A stretch of 64,000 bases of DNA from Ensifer aridi (GCF_002078505.1 NZ_LUAV01000004.1:100429-164428); one strand, 5' to 3'; shown: positions 1 through 9,192, counted from the stretch's first letter. Numbers and translations: made by a program. The notes: a model not told the origin generated them from the letters alone.

Positions 1-32
1 CCTCTTCGCCGTCTAATATCGGCTGGAGTTTT

Positions 33-58
33 CGGCCGCGGCCCCTGGGTCGCGGCCG
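33..58 (+). promoter_or_regulatory. GC-rich hairpin upstream of atpF'
   Basis: Perfect 8-bp inverted repeat, cggccgcg (33-40) and cgcggccg (51-58), around a 10-nt loop. It sits 27 nt before the first ATP synthase gene of the window, in what should be the atpE-atpF' gap. A strong stem here could protect upstream mRNA for the high-copy c subunit or lower read-through into atpF'. There is no T-tract, so it is not a classical terminator. The role is inferred. Confidence 0.5.
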
Positions 59-85
59 CGCATTTTCTTGCACCTGGAGGTGAGC

Positions 86-703
86 ATGTTTGTGACCGCG
101 GCCTATGCCCAGCAGTCAACCAACACCGAAGGCAACGAAGCGCACGATGCTCCTGCGGCCGGTGAGGTGCACACCGAAACGGGTGTGGCCCACGAAGGCG
201 AGCATGGATCCGGCGTGTTCCCGCCCTTCGATTCGACCCATTTCGCATCGCAAGTGCTCTGGCTCGCGATCACGTTCGGCCTCTTCTACCTGCTGATGTC
301 GAAGGTCATTATTCCGCGCATCGGCGGAATTCTCGAAACGCGCCATGACCGGATCGCACAGGATCTCGACGAGGCCTCCCGCTTGAAGGGCGAGGCCGAC
401 GCTGCCATCGCCGCTTACGAGCAGGAGCTGGCAAGCGCCAAAGCCAAGGGCCATTCGATCGCCGATACCGCCCGCGAAGCGGCCAAGACCAAGGCGAACG
501 CGGAGCGTGCCGCCATCGAAGCCGATCTCGCCAAGAAGATCGTCGCTGCCGAGACGCGCATTGCCAATATCAAGTCCAAGGCACTTGCCGATGTCGGCGC
601 GATCGCCGAGGAAACGGCTACCGCCGTCGTCAAGCAACTGATCGGTGGAACCGTCACCAAGACCGAGATCGCTGCGGCGGTCAAGGCATCGGCCGGCAAC
701 TGA
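86..703 (+). CDS. atpF2: F0F1 ATP synthase subunit b'
   Basis: Peripheral-stalk subunit b' of F-type ATP synthase; it anchors in the inner membrane and holds F1 stationary. ATG at 86 has the RBS ctggagg (74-80); an in-frame TTG at 68 lacks one. The 205-residue product has a roughly 50-residue Ala/Glu/His-rich N-terminal stretch, one membrane helix at about residues 53-77, then a long charged coiled-coil helix ([20 protein letters not shown] region) typical of b-type stalks. It is followed after 13 nt by a second b-type gene, the b'/b pair expected in alphaproteobacteria, which form a heterodimer. The acidic N-terminal extension is unusual for subunit b and matches the b' branch. The rest of the F0 operon lies before the window. 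Confidence 0.93.
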   Translation: MFVTAAYAQQSTNTEGNEAHDAPAAGEVHTETGVAHEGEHGSGVFPPFDSTHFASQVLWLAITFGLFYLLMSKVIIPRIGGILETRHDRIAQDLDEASRLKGEADAAIAAYEQELASAKAKGHSIADTAREAAKTKANAERAAIEADLAKKIVAAETRIANIKSKALADVGAIAEETATAVVKQLIGGTVTKTEIAAAVKASAGN

Positions 704-716
704 GGAGCAACGAATT

Positions 717-1202
717 ATGGCACTTGATGCGACTTTCTATGCCCTCGTCGGCCTGATCCTCTTCTTCGCTCTCATCGCCTACCTCAAGGTTCCGGGCATG
801 ATCGGTAAGGCGCTTGACGCCCGCGCCGACAAGATCAGCAACGAGCTGGCGGAAGCCAAGCGGCTGCGCGAGGAAGCGCAGAGCCTGGTCGCCGAATACC
901 AGCGCAAGCGCAAGGACGCCGAGGCCGAGGCTGCGAGCATCGTCGCCGCCGCACAACGCGAGGCGGAAATGCTGACGGCGGAAGCCAAGCAGAAGACCGA
1001 GGAATATGTCGCGCGCCGCACGGCACTTTCCGAGCAGAAGATCAAGCAGGCCGAAAGTGACGCCATCAACGCGGTTCGCTCGGCGGCCGTGGACCTGGCG
1101 ATCAGCGCCGCGGAGAAGGTGCTGGCGAGCAAGACTGATGCCGGCGCACAGGAAGCGCTCTTCAAGAAGGCGCTCGGCGAGGTCAAGTCGCGGCTCAACT
1201 GA
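717..1202 (+). CDS. atpF: F0F1 ATP synthase subunit b
   Basis: Second peripheral-stalk subunit of ATP synthase, partner of b'. The product starts MALDATFYALVGLILFF, with the membrane helix at residues 7-26, followed by an alanine-, glutamate- and lysine-rich coiled coil to residue 161, the usual length. ATG at 717 has the RBS tgaggag (701-707), which overlaps the stop of the b' gene, so the two are translationally close. A strong terminator begins 31 nt after the stop, so this is the last gene of the operon. Confidence 0.95.
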   Translation: MALDATFYALVGLILFFALIAYLKVPGMIGKALDARADKISNELAEAKRLREEAQSLVAEYQRKRKDAEAEAASIVAAAQREAEMLTAEAKQKTEEYVARRTALSEQKIKQAESDAINAVRSAAVDLAISAAEKVLASKTDAGAQEALFKKALGEVKSRLN

Positions 1203-1233
1203 GGCGCTCGTTTCTTGTCTGACATTCCAGAGG

Positions 1234-1260
1234 GCCCCGCTTCGGCGGGGCTTCTCTTTT
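1234..1260 (+). terminator. Rho-independent terminator of the atp F0 operon
   Basis: Seven-bp GC stem gccccgc (1234-1240) / gcggggc (1245-1251) closed by a C(UUCG)G tetraloop and followed by ttctctttt (1252-1260). Position, stem, tetraloop and T-rich tail all fit an intrinsic terminator for the atpF gene. Confidence 0.92.
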
Positions 1261-1611
1261 GGAGCAGTCCTGTCAAGCGCGGCCTATTGCCGGGCCCATA
1301 AGGCGAAGCCTGTCGAGATGTGTTGCGGGCACTCCCTCCGACTGGCGCCTCCATTGCGAGCGCCCCGGTGTGGTCGAACGGCGTCCCATAAAATGACCGC
1401 CAAGAGCGGGCGATTGCGACCATGGCTTTGGGCATCGCCGACCGTTTAACGACAACTGCCGCAACTGGAGCAGCGAGGGGAGACGTTGTGGGGCCACTAA
1501 TGGCGTCATCGCCGCCGCATCCCGCTGTTGCGGAGATATCAGGCGTGATGATTTCCTGAGCGTCGAGATGAGATTCGAAACGGAGCCGCAAGCGCCTTTT
1601 ATGGCGCGTCG
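1261..1611. other. Intergenic region without a recognisable gene
   Basis: About 350 bp between the atp terminator and the end of rnhB. Short open frames exist on both strands, but none has a good RBS or a family resemblance. A small stem gcgcc (1592-1596) / ggcgc (1603-1607) just beyond the rnhB stop could be a weak terminator for rnhB, but it has no T-tract. Confidence 0.5.
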
Positions 1612-2262
1612 TCAGATCTGCCGAAAGGGGCGGAAGGTCATGCGGTGGAGCGAGCAGGGACCATGGCTGTCGATGGCAATGCGGTGTTTCTCAGTCGCAT
1701 AGCCTGCATGAAGGGCGAAGCCATAGGCTGGGAAGGTCGCGTCGGCGCGGGCCATCATGCGGTCACGGGTGACCTTGGCGACGATCGATGCTGCAGCGAT
1801 GGAGACGGAGCGCGAGTCGCCCTTGACGACTGCCTTCGCATGGCAGGAGAGGCCCGGCGGCACGTCGCGACCGTCGACGAGGACGAAACGCGCTGCCGTA
1901 GCAAGGCCGTGGACCGCGCGCCGCATGGCATCGAGACTGGCTTTCAGGATATCGGTTGAATCGATGCGCGTCGCCGAGGACGAGGCGATCGAAACCGTCG
2001 CCGTCGCCAGAATTTCTTTAAACAGCGCCTCGCGCTGCTCTGCGGTCAGGAGTTTGCTGTCGTTGAGCCCTGCCGGGACCGCATCGGGATCGAGGATGAC
2101 CGCAGCGGCGACGACCGGGCCCGCAAGCGGCCCTCGTCCGGCTTCATCGGCGCCGGCCACCGGCCAGAAGCCGTCAAGGCGCGCTGCGGCCTCGAAGCTG
2201 AAATCCGGAACAGGCAGCTCAAGCGGAAAAAGTGGGGAATCGGGCGACTTGCGACGTGACAT
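1612..2262 (-). CDS. rnhB: Ribonuclease HII
   Basis: Endonuclease that nicks RNA in RNA/DNA hybrids and removes misincorporated ribonucleotides; cytoplasmic. The 216-residue product carries the family signature [14 protein letters not shown] (37-50) with catalytic Asp39 and Glu40, LNDSK (66-70), and Asp131 in VLVDGRD. The C-terminal half has the conserved [15 protein letters not shown] segment. Length is normal. It stands alone between the atp terminator and a repeat-bearing intergenic region, with no clear operon partner. Confidence 0.95.
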   Translation of the reverse strand: MSRRKSPDSPLFPLELPVPDFSFEAAARLDGFWPVAGADEAGRGPLAGPVVAAAVILDPDAVPAGLNDSKLLTAEQREALFKEILATATVSIASSSATRIDSTDILKASLDAMRRAVHGLATAARFVLVDGRDVPPGLSCHAKAVVKGDSRSVSIAAASIVAKVTRDRMMARADATFPAYGFALHAGYATEKHRIAIDSHGPCSLHRMTFRPFRQI

Positions 2263-2382
2263 GCGGGGGACCCTCGCACATTCACCCGATTCCCTTCAAG
2301 CCCCTCGGTACAGGTGCGGCGGTGACCGAGGGGCGCCAGCGCATCCCGAGGCAAAGTGGATGTGCTGGAACCGAATTCTCTA

Positions 2383-2445
2383 CTGCATGTTCCTTAAACC
2401 GGACCGGATTTCAGGATAAAAACATGCAGCAATTCAAAGTGCAGC
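2383..2445 (+). repeat. Rhizobial interspersed palindromic element, copy 1
   Basis: Intergenic sequence with a 9-bp inverted repeat ctgcatgtt (2383-2391) / aacatgcag (2421-2429), running into the core gcagcaattcaaagtgc (2426-2442). The same 17-nt core occurs exactly on the opposite strand at 35534-35550. The element lies between the rnhB start and the end of the radical SAM gene. Confidence 0.7.
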
Positions 2446-2554
2446 AGCATCCCTTGTGCATCTGAAAAGACGACCGCGCCGTAATGCCGCTCCCGGATCC
2501 GTCCGTTGCGCGGCAAGGATCGACCTCCGCAACACGGGCGTACCCGCAAGCGCT

Positions 2555-3712
2555 CTAAAGCAGTGACAACTGAACGCCCATCCCGAGCGGTGGCACGAAG
2601 ATGTCGTTCCTCAACTGCCGGCGCGTCAGGTTTAGCCCAAGCCGCTTGGCCGCGAGTTCGAAGCGGCGGCCGATCTGCCAGGCATAGGGCCCGCTTCCCT
2701 TCATCCGCTTTCCGAACTCGGCGTCGTAATCCTTGCCGCCGCGCATGGAGCGTATGAGCGACATGACATGGCGATAGCGGTGCGGATAGTTGCGGAGCAG
2801 CCAATCGCGGAAGAGCGGGCTCACCTCCAGCGGCAGCCGCAGGAGCACATAGCTTGCCTCCGACGCGCCTGCCGTCTTCGCCGAATCGAGCACGCGTTCA
2901 ATTTCATGATCATTCAGCGCCGGGATTATGGGCGCTACCAGAACGCCGGTCGGAATGCCGGCCTCGGAAAGCGCACGTATCGCCTCGAGCCGTTTCGGCG
3001 GCGTCGACGCCCGCGGCTCCATGGTGCGTGCCAGCTTGCGGTCGAGCGTCGTCACCGAAATGCCGACCCGTGCCAGGCCCATTTCCGCCATCGGACCAAG
3101 CAGGTCGATATCGCGCGTCACCATGGCCGATTTGGTGACGATCATCACCGGATGGTTGGCCGCCTTCAGCACCTCCAATATCTGGCGCATGATCCGCCAT
3201 TCCTTTTCGATCGGCTGATAGGGGTCGGTATTGGTGCCGATCGCAATTGGACGGACTTTATAGTCCGGCCTTGCCAGTTCGCGTTCCAAAAGGCGAGGGG
3301 CATCCGGCTTGGCGAAGAGCTTGGCTTCGAAATCGAGCCCTGCCGACAGCCCCATATAGGCGTGCGTGGGCCGCGCGAAACAATAGATGCAGCCGTGTTC
3401 GCAGCCGCGATAGGGATTGATGGAGCGATCAAAGGAAATGTCCGGCGAATCGTTGCGCGTAATGACGGCCCTTGGCTTTTCCACCTGAACCTCGGTTTTG
3501 AACGGCGGCAATTCCTCGATTGTCTGCCAGCCGTCGTCGAAAGCCTCGCGTGTGCGCGGCTCAAAGCGTCCGGACATATTGAGGGCGGCACCGCGGCCAC
3601 GTCGACGATCGATATCGATCCTGACGCCGGTTCCCGAGACGATGGCTTCGGCCACGTCCGCGCTGTTGCCGGGCGCAAAGGCGCCCTGCTTGAGTTGAGA
3701 CAGCTCGTTCAT
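2555..3712 (-). CDS. PA0069-family radical SAM protein
   Basis: Radical S-adenosylmethionine enzyme of the PA0069 (SplB-like, Rv2578c) family; the reaction is not established. The CxxxCxxC iron-sulfur motif is RGCEHGCIYC, with Cys104, Cys108 and Cys111 of the 385-residue product. GTNTDPYQPIEKEW and VTKSAMVTRD follow, both typical of the family. The start at 3712 is chosen because gaggag lies 8 nt upstream; a longer frame to 3796 would add an unconserved, AT-rich leader. The gene is divergent from the glycosyltransferase. The family is often found away from DNA-repair genes, so a photoproduct lyase role should not be assumed. Confidence 0.85.
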   Translation of the reverse strand: MNELSQLKQGAFAPGNSADVAEAIVSGTGVRIDIDRRRGRGAALNMSGRFEPRTREAFDDGWQTIEELPPFKTEVQVEKPRAVITRNDSPDISFDRSINPYRGCEHGCIYCFARPTHAYMGLSAGLDFEAKLFAKPDAPRLLERELARPDYKVRPIAIGTNTDPYQPIEKEWRIMRQILEVLKAANHPVMIVTKSAMVTRDIDLLGPMAEMGLARVGISVTTLDRKLARTMEPRASTPPKRLEAIRALSEAGIPTGVLVAPIIPALNDHEIERVLDSAKTAGASEASYVLLRLPLEVSPLFRDWLLRNYPHRYRHVMSLIRSMRGGKDYDAEFGKRMKGSGPYAWQIGRRFELAAKRLGLNLTRRQLRNDIFVPPLGMGVQLSLL

Positions 3713-3878
3713 CGAAATCTCCTCGGAATCGGATATGCGATTCCGTTTCGTGATGATTATTTTCCTAATCCATGACAGAGAACAAAGCAAGAACAAAAAA
3801 ACACGAGGCGGAAGCAGAACGGCGGCAATCCATCAGGCAAGTTGTGGTGTTTGGTTCGGCAATGCGGTAGGAACGGTC

Positions 3879-4412
3879 ATGCTGACGATCATCATGGAAA
3901 CAAGGGACAACGAAGCGGAATTGGCGCAGACGCTCACCGCGCTGGTTGCGGGCGCCGTGGAGGGGCTTGTCAGCGATGTCATCATCCTTGACCACGGCTC
4001 GAGCGACGGCTCCCCGCATGTTGCCGATGCAGCCGGCTGCCGCTTCTGCGTGGAATGGGATCTCGGCGATATCGTCCGCTCCGCGCGCGGCGAATGGTTG
4101 ATGTTTCTCGAGCCGGGGGCGCGGCCGACCGGGCGCTGGGTGGACGAGCTCCTGGAATACATATCGACCAGCAAAGACCCGGCGCGGTTTTCTCCCTCGC
4201 GCATCCACAAGCGCCCGCTTCTCAAGCGGCTATCGCGCCGCGCGCCGCTGGAGGCGGGATTCCTGATGCGCAAGAGGGATGCGGTTGCTGTCGTGCGCGG
4301 CAACATGCGGCTGAGCGACATCGCGAATGGTCGGGCAGTGCGCAAGCTCGCGACCGAGCTCGTACCGGCCTGGGTGACCATCGGCAATCGGCCGGCGACG
4401 GAGCGGGCCTGA
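3879..4412 (+). CDS. Small glycosyltransferase family 2-like protein
   Basis: The 177-residue product begins MLTIIMETRDNEAELAQTL and has the features of a GT2 nucleotide-sugar fold: a beta strand followed by VIILDHGSSDGS (an aspartate-rich site near residue 40), then ARGEWLMFLEPGARP, where other family members have the metal-binding acidic motif; here it reads LEPG. It is shorter than usual GT2 enzymes, which have over 220 residues, so it may have lost part of the acceptor domain. The start at 3879 is supported by taggaa upstream; an earlier in-frame ATG at 3735 lies in the divergent promoter region. Substrate unknown. Confidence 0.7.
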   Translation: MLTIIMETRDNEAELAQTLTALVAGAVEGLVSDVIILDHGSSDGSPHVADAAGCRFCVEWDLGDIVRSARGEWLMFLEPGARPTGRWVDELLEYISTSKDPARFSPSRIHKRPLLKRLSRRAPLEAGFLMRKRDAVAVVRGNMRLSDIANGRAVRKLATELVPAWVTIGNRPATERA

Positions 4413-4442
4413 TCTACAGCGCCGCGCGTCTTGTCAGCGGGC

Positions 4443-4475
4443 AGCAAGAAAGGGGGTGCGCCTTGCGGCACCCCC
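4443..4475 (-). terminator. Probable minus-strand terminator
   Basis: Eight-bp stem gggggtgc (4452-4459) / gcaccccc (4468-4475). On the minus strand the stem is followed by TTTCTT, on the plus strand by no T-run, so it should end transcripts coming from the moaB side (minus) and insulate the convergent glycosyltransferase gene. Confidence 0.6.
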
Positions 4476-4711
4476 AAGTGGCTCTCAAATGACCTTGACT
4501 TGAAAATGTCTTGCCATGCGTGCCCCCCTTTCCGAATGGACAGCATGTCGTAGCCTTCCCTCCGCCCCAATATGCCCCAGGAAAGAGGGTGTCCTTGCAT
4601 TCGCTCGATTTGGATAAACGGTGCCTGCCTTGCCCGCTTCGAGCGAAGCCGACGGTAGCAATGTAGCGTCTTCGTCTGTCACGGTCTGTTCCAGACGGAA
4701 CATGGAAATCG

Positions 4712-5254
4712 TCAGCCGCGCTGCAGATGCTCGTCCAGCCGCGGCATGATTTCCACGAAATTGCAGGGCATGTGCCGGTAGTCGAGCTGCTGCTTCAGGA
4801 TTCCGTCCCAGGCGTCCTTGCAGGCACCGGGTGAGCCGGGCAGAACGAAGATGAATGTGCGGTTGGCGACGCCGCCCGTCGCCCGAGACTGGATCGTCGA
4901 GGTGCCGATCTTGTCGTAGGAGATACGGTGAAACACCTCGGAGAAGCCATCCATCCGCTTTTCGAAGAGCGGCTCCAGCGCTTCCGGTGTCACGTCGCGG
5001 CCGGTGAAGCCGGTGCCGCCGGTGGTGATGACGACGTCGATCGCCTCATTCAGCGTCCAGCTTTTGACCTGATCGTAGATCTTCTGCCGGTCGTCTGAAA
5101 CAATCGCCCGTGCTTCGAGGCGATGGCCGGCCTCGCGTATCCTCGCTTCGAGCGTGTCGCCGGACTTGTCGTTCGCGCGCGTGCGCGTGTCGGAGACCGT
5201 GAGCACGGCGATGCCGACAGCAATGAAGGGGCGTGTTTCGTCGAGGCCGGGCAT
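4712..5254 (-). CDS. moaB: MoaB/MogA-family molybdopterin-binding protein
   Basis: Molybdenum cofactor biosynthesis protein of the MoaB/MogA fold, which adenylylates molybdopterin before metal insertion. The 180-residue product has VLTVSDTR near the N terminus and the diagnostic TTGGTGFTGRD loop (78-88) followed by VTPEA. The start at 5254 is chosen for gaggat upstream. Its start lies 6 nt from the ispE stop, so it is probably the last gene of the TPR-ispE-moaB transcription unit. MoaB proteins differ from MogA in that some do not act in cofactor synthesis. Confidence 0.9.
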   Translation of the reverse strand: MPGLDETRPFIAVGIAVLTVSDTRTRANDKSGDTLEARIREAGHRLEARAIVSDDRQKIYDQVKSWTLNEAIDVVITTGGTGFTGRDVTPEALEPLFEKRMDGFSEVFHRISYDKIGTSTIQSRATGGVANRTFIFVLPGSPGACKDAWDGILKQQLDYRHMPCNFVEIMPRLDEHLQRG

Positions 5255-5259
5255 CGGAT

Positions 5260-6171
5260 TTATCCTCTTTTCCCCGCGGTTCGCGTGGCTTGAACGTACC
5301 ATTCCGGATGGCTGGCGGAAATCTCTTCGCCGGCGGCTGCGGCGCTTTCTTCGCCGTCGAACAGCCCGAAACAGGTGGCGCCGGAGCCGGACATCCGCAC
5401 GAGTGTGGCGCCTGCAGCATTCAACGCGGCCGACACGTCTGCTATCACCGGTTCAAGGGCGCGCGCCGGAGGTTCCAGATCGTTACGCATGGCGGCCATC
5501 GCTGTCAGCCATTCCGCCTTCGAGCGGGCGCCTTCAGGCAAGCCAAGCGGCGGATTGTTCTTTTTCACAAGCGTTCGGAAGATGACGGGAGTGGAAACGG
5601 CCACGAGCGGATTGACGAGGACGATCGCGAAGGACGGCAGGTCGGGAAGCGGCGTGATTTCCTCTCCGATCCCCTTCGCGAGGAGCGGCCGGCCGTCAAG
5701 GCACATCGGCACGTCGGCACCGAGCGCGAGCGCAAGGCTCTCGAGCGTTGCAGGCGCAACCGACGCACTCCAGAGCGTCATGAGCCCGCGCAGCGTTGCG
5801 GCCGCGTCTGCCGACCCGCCGCCTATGCCGGAGGCGATCGGCAGGTTTTTTTCGAGATGCATATGGACCGGACCTGCTGCTGCACCTTCCAGCGCAAGCT
5901 CACGGCGCAACAGGTCGCGGGCGCGAAGCACAAGATTGCCGTCCTTGCCTTCAGCGGAAAGCGGCAGGACGGGTGCGAAACGGCCCGACAGCGTGAAGCG
6001 GTCCGTGTCCGCCGGCGTCAGTCCGATCCGGTCGCCGCAGTCGGCGAACGTCACCAAGCTTTCCAGAAGATGGTGGCCATCGGCGCGCTGGCCGACAACA
6101 TGCAAAGCAAGATTGATCTTGGCGGGCGCCGCAAAGGTCAATGCGAAGCCCGGAATGCCGTCTGTCCGCAT
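5260..6171 (-). CDS. ispE: 4-(cytidine 5'-diphospho)-2-C-methyl-D-erythritol kinase
   Basis: GHMP kinase of the non-mevalonate isoprenoid pathway; it phosphorylates CDP-ME. The 303-residue product shows PAKINL (16-21) and the glycine-rich ATP loop PIASGIGGGSADAA (111-124), then LGADVP and the C-terminal MSGSGATCFGLF. The start at 6171 is 8 nt past the stop of the upstream TPR gene, a tight operon junction; an earlier frame would overlap that gene. It shares an isoprenoid theme with ispB, the next gene but one. Confidence 0.95.
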   Translation of the reverse strand: MRTDGIPGFALTFAAPAKINLALHVVGQRADGHHLLESLVTFADCGDRIGLTPADTDRFTLSGRFAPVLPLSAEGKDGNLVLRARDLLRRELALEGAAAGPVHMHLEKNLPIASGIGGGSADAAATLRGLMTLWSASVAPATLESLALALGADVPMCLDGRPLLAKGIGEEITPLPDLPSFAIVLVNPLVAVSTPVIFRTLVKKNNPPLGLPEGARSKAEWLTAMAAMRNDLEPPARALEPVIADVSAALNAAGATLVRMSGSGATCFGLFDGEESAAAAGEEISASHPEWYVQATRTAGKRG

Positions 6172-6178
6172 GCCTTGA

Positions 6179-8011
6179 TCAGGACTTCTTGCCCGGCGTC
6201 GCCACCTCGGGTCCATTCTTCTTCGGCAGCGTTTCCTTGGCGTCAGCGGCGGCCGGAACCCGCTCCTTGAGCGGCGGGAGGCCGTTTTCGATCTTCGCCT
6301 TGATCTTCGGAATTTCCGCTTCCTCGGGCTTCAGTTCGAGCGCCTGGTTCCATTGGAACACCGCTTCTAGCTTGCGCCCGACGCGCCAATAGGCATCGCC
6401 GAGGTGATCGTTGATCGTCGCGTCGCCGGCCATTAGTTCCGCAGCGCGCTCGAGCTCGGCCACCGCTTCGTCGAAGCGGCCCATGCGGAAATAGGCCCAG
6501 CCGAGCGAGTCGACGATATAGCCGTCGTCGGGCTTCAGCTCGACCGCCTTGCGGATCATGTCGAGACCCTCTTCGAGCTTTATGTTCATGTCGACCCAGG
6601 AATAGCCGAGATAGTTCAGGACCTGGGGTTGATCCGGATTGAGCTCCAGCGCCTTGAGGAAGTTCGGCTCCGCCTTCTCCCAGATCTTCTGCCGTTCATA
6701 GGCGATGCCGCGCTGGAAGAAGACGGTCCAGTCGCTGCGCTTCGGCACGGGGCCGATCGCCTCCACCGCTCGGTCGTAAAGCTCGCCCATCTCCTTGTAG
6801 GCTTTGGCATCGGAAAGCACGCTGCCATAGGCGAGATAGTTGCGGATATTCTTGGGATCGACGTCGATCAGGGCCTTCAGGTGTCTCTTCGCTTCGTCGA
6901 CCTTGCCGATACTGGCGAGGCTGAGACCGAGCTGAAGCTCGGAAAGGCGGCGCATCGGCGAATCTTCGGGCACGCTCTTGTAGAGCGCTATGGCCTCTTC
7001 CGGTTTCTTCAGGTTCTCCGCGATACCACCGAGCATCACCAGAATATCGGGACTCTCCGGATCGAGCCGGCGCGCCGTCTGCAAGTAGAGCGAAACAATG
7101 TCTTCCGCTCCCTCACGATTGAGCGCTCCGCCGATGGAGAAGAGCACCGCCGCAGCACCCTGCACGGCAGTACGCACCTGCTGTTCCTGGGGCTTGCCTT
7201 CTTCGATGCTCTTTCTCAGCGCCTCGAGCGGCGTGTAGTTGTTGACGAGATTTTCGCCGACGGCAATCGTGTCCAGCGCCTTCTGCTTGTTGCCTTCCCG
7301 CGCTTCAAAGCGTGCCAGCGCCTCGACGGCGCGCATGAACGTGTCCGGTGCGGCGCTGCCGCCTTCACGGTCGAGAATGGCGTCGTTCAGCCGGGCGCGC
7401 GCTGTCGCCTTGTCGCCGGCCGCAAGCGCGAGCGCTCCGGCATGATAATTCTTGAACACCCGGAACCATTCCGGTCCCTCCAGGCCCTTGATCTGGGCCA
7501 GCGCCTCCTTCGGGCGGCCTTGGCCGAACTTGGCCCAGGCGGAGAGCAGATTGCTCATCAGACGGTCGAGGTCGTTCGGTCCCTGATAGTTCAAGAGCTT
7601 TTGTGCATTGCGGTATTCCCGCTTGCGGATCGCCTCGATGGCGCGGACCACCGTCGTGATCCGCTCGACGGCTGGATCGGACTTCAGTTCCTCGGCGATC
7701 TTGACGCCCTGATCGAACTGGCCGCTCATCAGCAGCGTGATCATCAGCCGCTGCTTGACGTCGTTGTTGTTGGGCTCGAACTGCAAGGCGGTCCGGTAGA
7801 GCTCCGTTGCCGTCGCGTAATCGCGATCGACATCGGCCGTCCGCGCGGCAAGGAATGCGCCCGCAAACGTGTTGACGCTGCGAATGTCGAAAGGCTTGGC
7901 GTCCTCGACCGGCGCCTTCTCTTCGGCAAACACTTGCTGGCCGCCGGTCACCGATGCGAGGACCAGCATCGCTGCGCCGCTGAGAAGGCGAAGGAATGTA
8001 TTCTGCCGCAT
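6179..8011 (-). CDS. Exported tetratricopeptide-repeat protein
   Basis: A 610-residue protein with a signal peptide (basic MRQNTFLR, hydrophobic core, cleavage likely after QQVFA near residue 29) and at least eight TPR-like units, for example the segments starting RTALQFEPNNNDVKQRL, LLQTARRLDPESPDILVML-like, LKALELNPDQPQVLNYLGYS and IRKAVELKPDDGYIVDSLGWAYF. TPR arrays mediate protein contacts, so a periplasmic or outer-membrane assembly role is plausible but not shown. The start at 8011 has gaaagg upstream. It heads the transcription unit with ispE and moaB. The organisation TPR-ispE is, as I recall, conserved in rhizobia. Confidence 0.88.
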   Translation of the reverse strand: MRQNTFLRLLSGAAMLVLASVTGGQQVFAEEKAPVEDAKPFDIRSVNTFAGAFLAARTADVDRDYATATELYRTALQFEPNNNDVKQRLMITLLMSGQFDQGVKIAEELKSDPAVERITTVVRAIEAIRKREYRNAQKLLNYQGPNDLDRLMSNLLSAWAKFGQGRPKEALAQIKGLEGPEWFRVFKNYHAGALALAAGDKATARARLNDAILDREGGSAAPDTFMRAVEALARFEAREGNKQKALDTIAVGENLVNNYTPLEALRKSIEEGKPQEQQVRTAVQGAAAVLFSIGGALNREGAEDIVSLYLQTARRLDPESPDILVMLGGIAENLKKPEEAIALYKSVPEDSPMRRLSELQLGLSLASIGKVDEAKRHLKALIDVDPKNIRNYLAYGSVLSDAKAYKEMGELYDRAVEAIGPVPKRSDWTVFFQRGIAYERQKIWEKAEPNFLKALELNPDQPQVLNYLGYSWVDMNIKLEEGLDMIRKAVELKPDDGYIVDSLGWAYFRMGRFDEAVAELERAAELMAGDATINDHLGDAYWRVGRKLEAVFQWNQALELKPEEAEIPKIKAKIENGLPPLKERVPAAADAKETLPKKNGPEVATPGKKS

Positions 8012-8175
8012 ATCAAACCTTTCATTGCCGGTGGTCACGCCTGTGGCGCCACCGCTGGTTGTGCAGAAAGCGATCGGAAATCGTTTCGCACAAGTCTTGG
8101 AGAATAGAATGGCTTTTTTGGCGCAGTGCGGCAAGAAATTCCTCCAAGGGGAAGTAATATCCTGTCAGCCCGCGC

Positions 8176-9192
8176 TCAGCTCACACGGTCGATGCAAAAA
8201 TCGATCACCTCGATCATTGCCGATTTCCAGGGAGAGGCCGGCAGCGGCGCAAGCGCATCGCGTGCGATCGTGCCGTAGTGCTTGGCCCGCGCGATTGTGT
8301 CGGTCAGCCCACCGTAACGGCGGATGAGACCAAGCGCCTTTTCGAGATTTGCCTGATCGCTGGCGCCACCCTCGATCGCCTCCCGCCAGAACGCCCGATC
8401 TTCCGGCGTGCCGCGGCGGTAGGAAAGAATGACGGGAAGCGTGATCTTGCCCTCGCGGAAATCGTCACCGACATTCTTGCCGAGCTCGCTCGACGAGCCG
8501 CCATAGTCGAGAACGTCATCGACCAGTTGGAAGGCGAGGCCGAGATTCGTGCCGTAGGACTTCAGCGCGTTGCGGTCGGCCTTCGCAGCGCCCGCGACGA
8601 TCGGCCCGACCTCGGCGGCTGCGGCGAAGAGCGCTGCCGTCTTGGCGCGGATGACCTGGAGATAGTCGTCCTCGGTCGTCTCCATGTTCTTGGCGACGGA
8701 GAGCTGCAGCACCTCGCCCTCCGCGATCACCGAAGCGGCGGTCGAAAGCACGTCGAGCGCCTCGAGCGAGCCCACGTCGACCATCATGCGGAACGCCTGG
8801 CCGAGCAGGAAATCGCCGACGAGCACGCTCGCCTGGTTGCCCCAGATCGTCCGCGCCGTCGACTTGCCGCGTCTGAGGTCGCTCTCGTCGACCACATCGT
8901 CGTGCAGCAGCGTTGCCGTATGCATGAATTCGACGCTGGTCGCGAGCTTGATATGGCCGTCGCCCTCATAGCCGAACATGGCGGCCGCCGCGAGAGTCAG
9001 CATCGGCCTGAGCCGCTTGCCGCCCGACGAGATAAGGTGGTTGGCGACTTCCGGAATCATTTGAACGTCGGAGCCCGCCTTGGAGAGAATGAGCTGGTTG
9101 ACGCGTTCCATATCGGGCAAAGTGAGATCGACAAGCGGCTTCACAGACGCCTGTTTGTTTTTATTGTCTTCCAGCGGTATCACTACGCCCAA
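8176..9192 (-). CDS. ispB: Octaprenyl/polyprenyl diphosphate synthase
   Basis: Trans-prenyltransferase that builds the polyprenyl side chain of ubiquinone. The 338-residue product has both aspartate-rich motifs: LLHDDVVDE (first motif, 98-102) and QLVDDVLDY (second, 225-229), plus GGKRLRP for substrate binding. The start is a TTG at 9192: caggag lies 9 nt upstream and this gives the usual family length; the next in-frame ATG upstream would add about 70 unconserved residues. It is divergent from the DUF2007 gene and oriented with the ispE operon. Confidence 0.93.
   Translation of the reverse strand: MGVVIPLEDNKNKQASVKPLVDLTLPDMERVNQLILSKAGSDVQMIPEVANHLISSGGKRLRPMLTLAAAAMFGYEGDGHIKLATSVEFMHTATLLHDDVVDESDLRRGKSTARTIWGNQASVLVGDFLLGQAFRMMVDVGSLEALDVLSTAASVIAEGEVLQLSVAKNMETTEDDYLQVIRAKTAALFAAAAEVGPIVAGAAKADRNALKSYGTNLGLAFQLVDDVLDYGGSSSELGKNVGDDFREGKITLPVILSYRRGTPEDRAFWREAIEGGASDQANLEKALGLIRRYGGLTDTIARAKHYGTIARDALAPLPASPWKSAMIEVIDFCIDRVS

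Noticed and set aside
1273..1509. Short frames in the atpF-rnhB gap
   Set aside because: No RBS, no conserved pattern; both strands give similar arginine-rich products.
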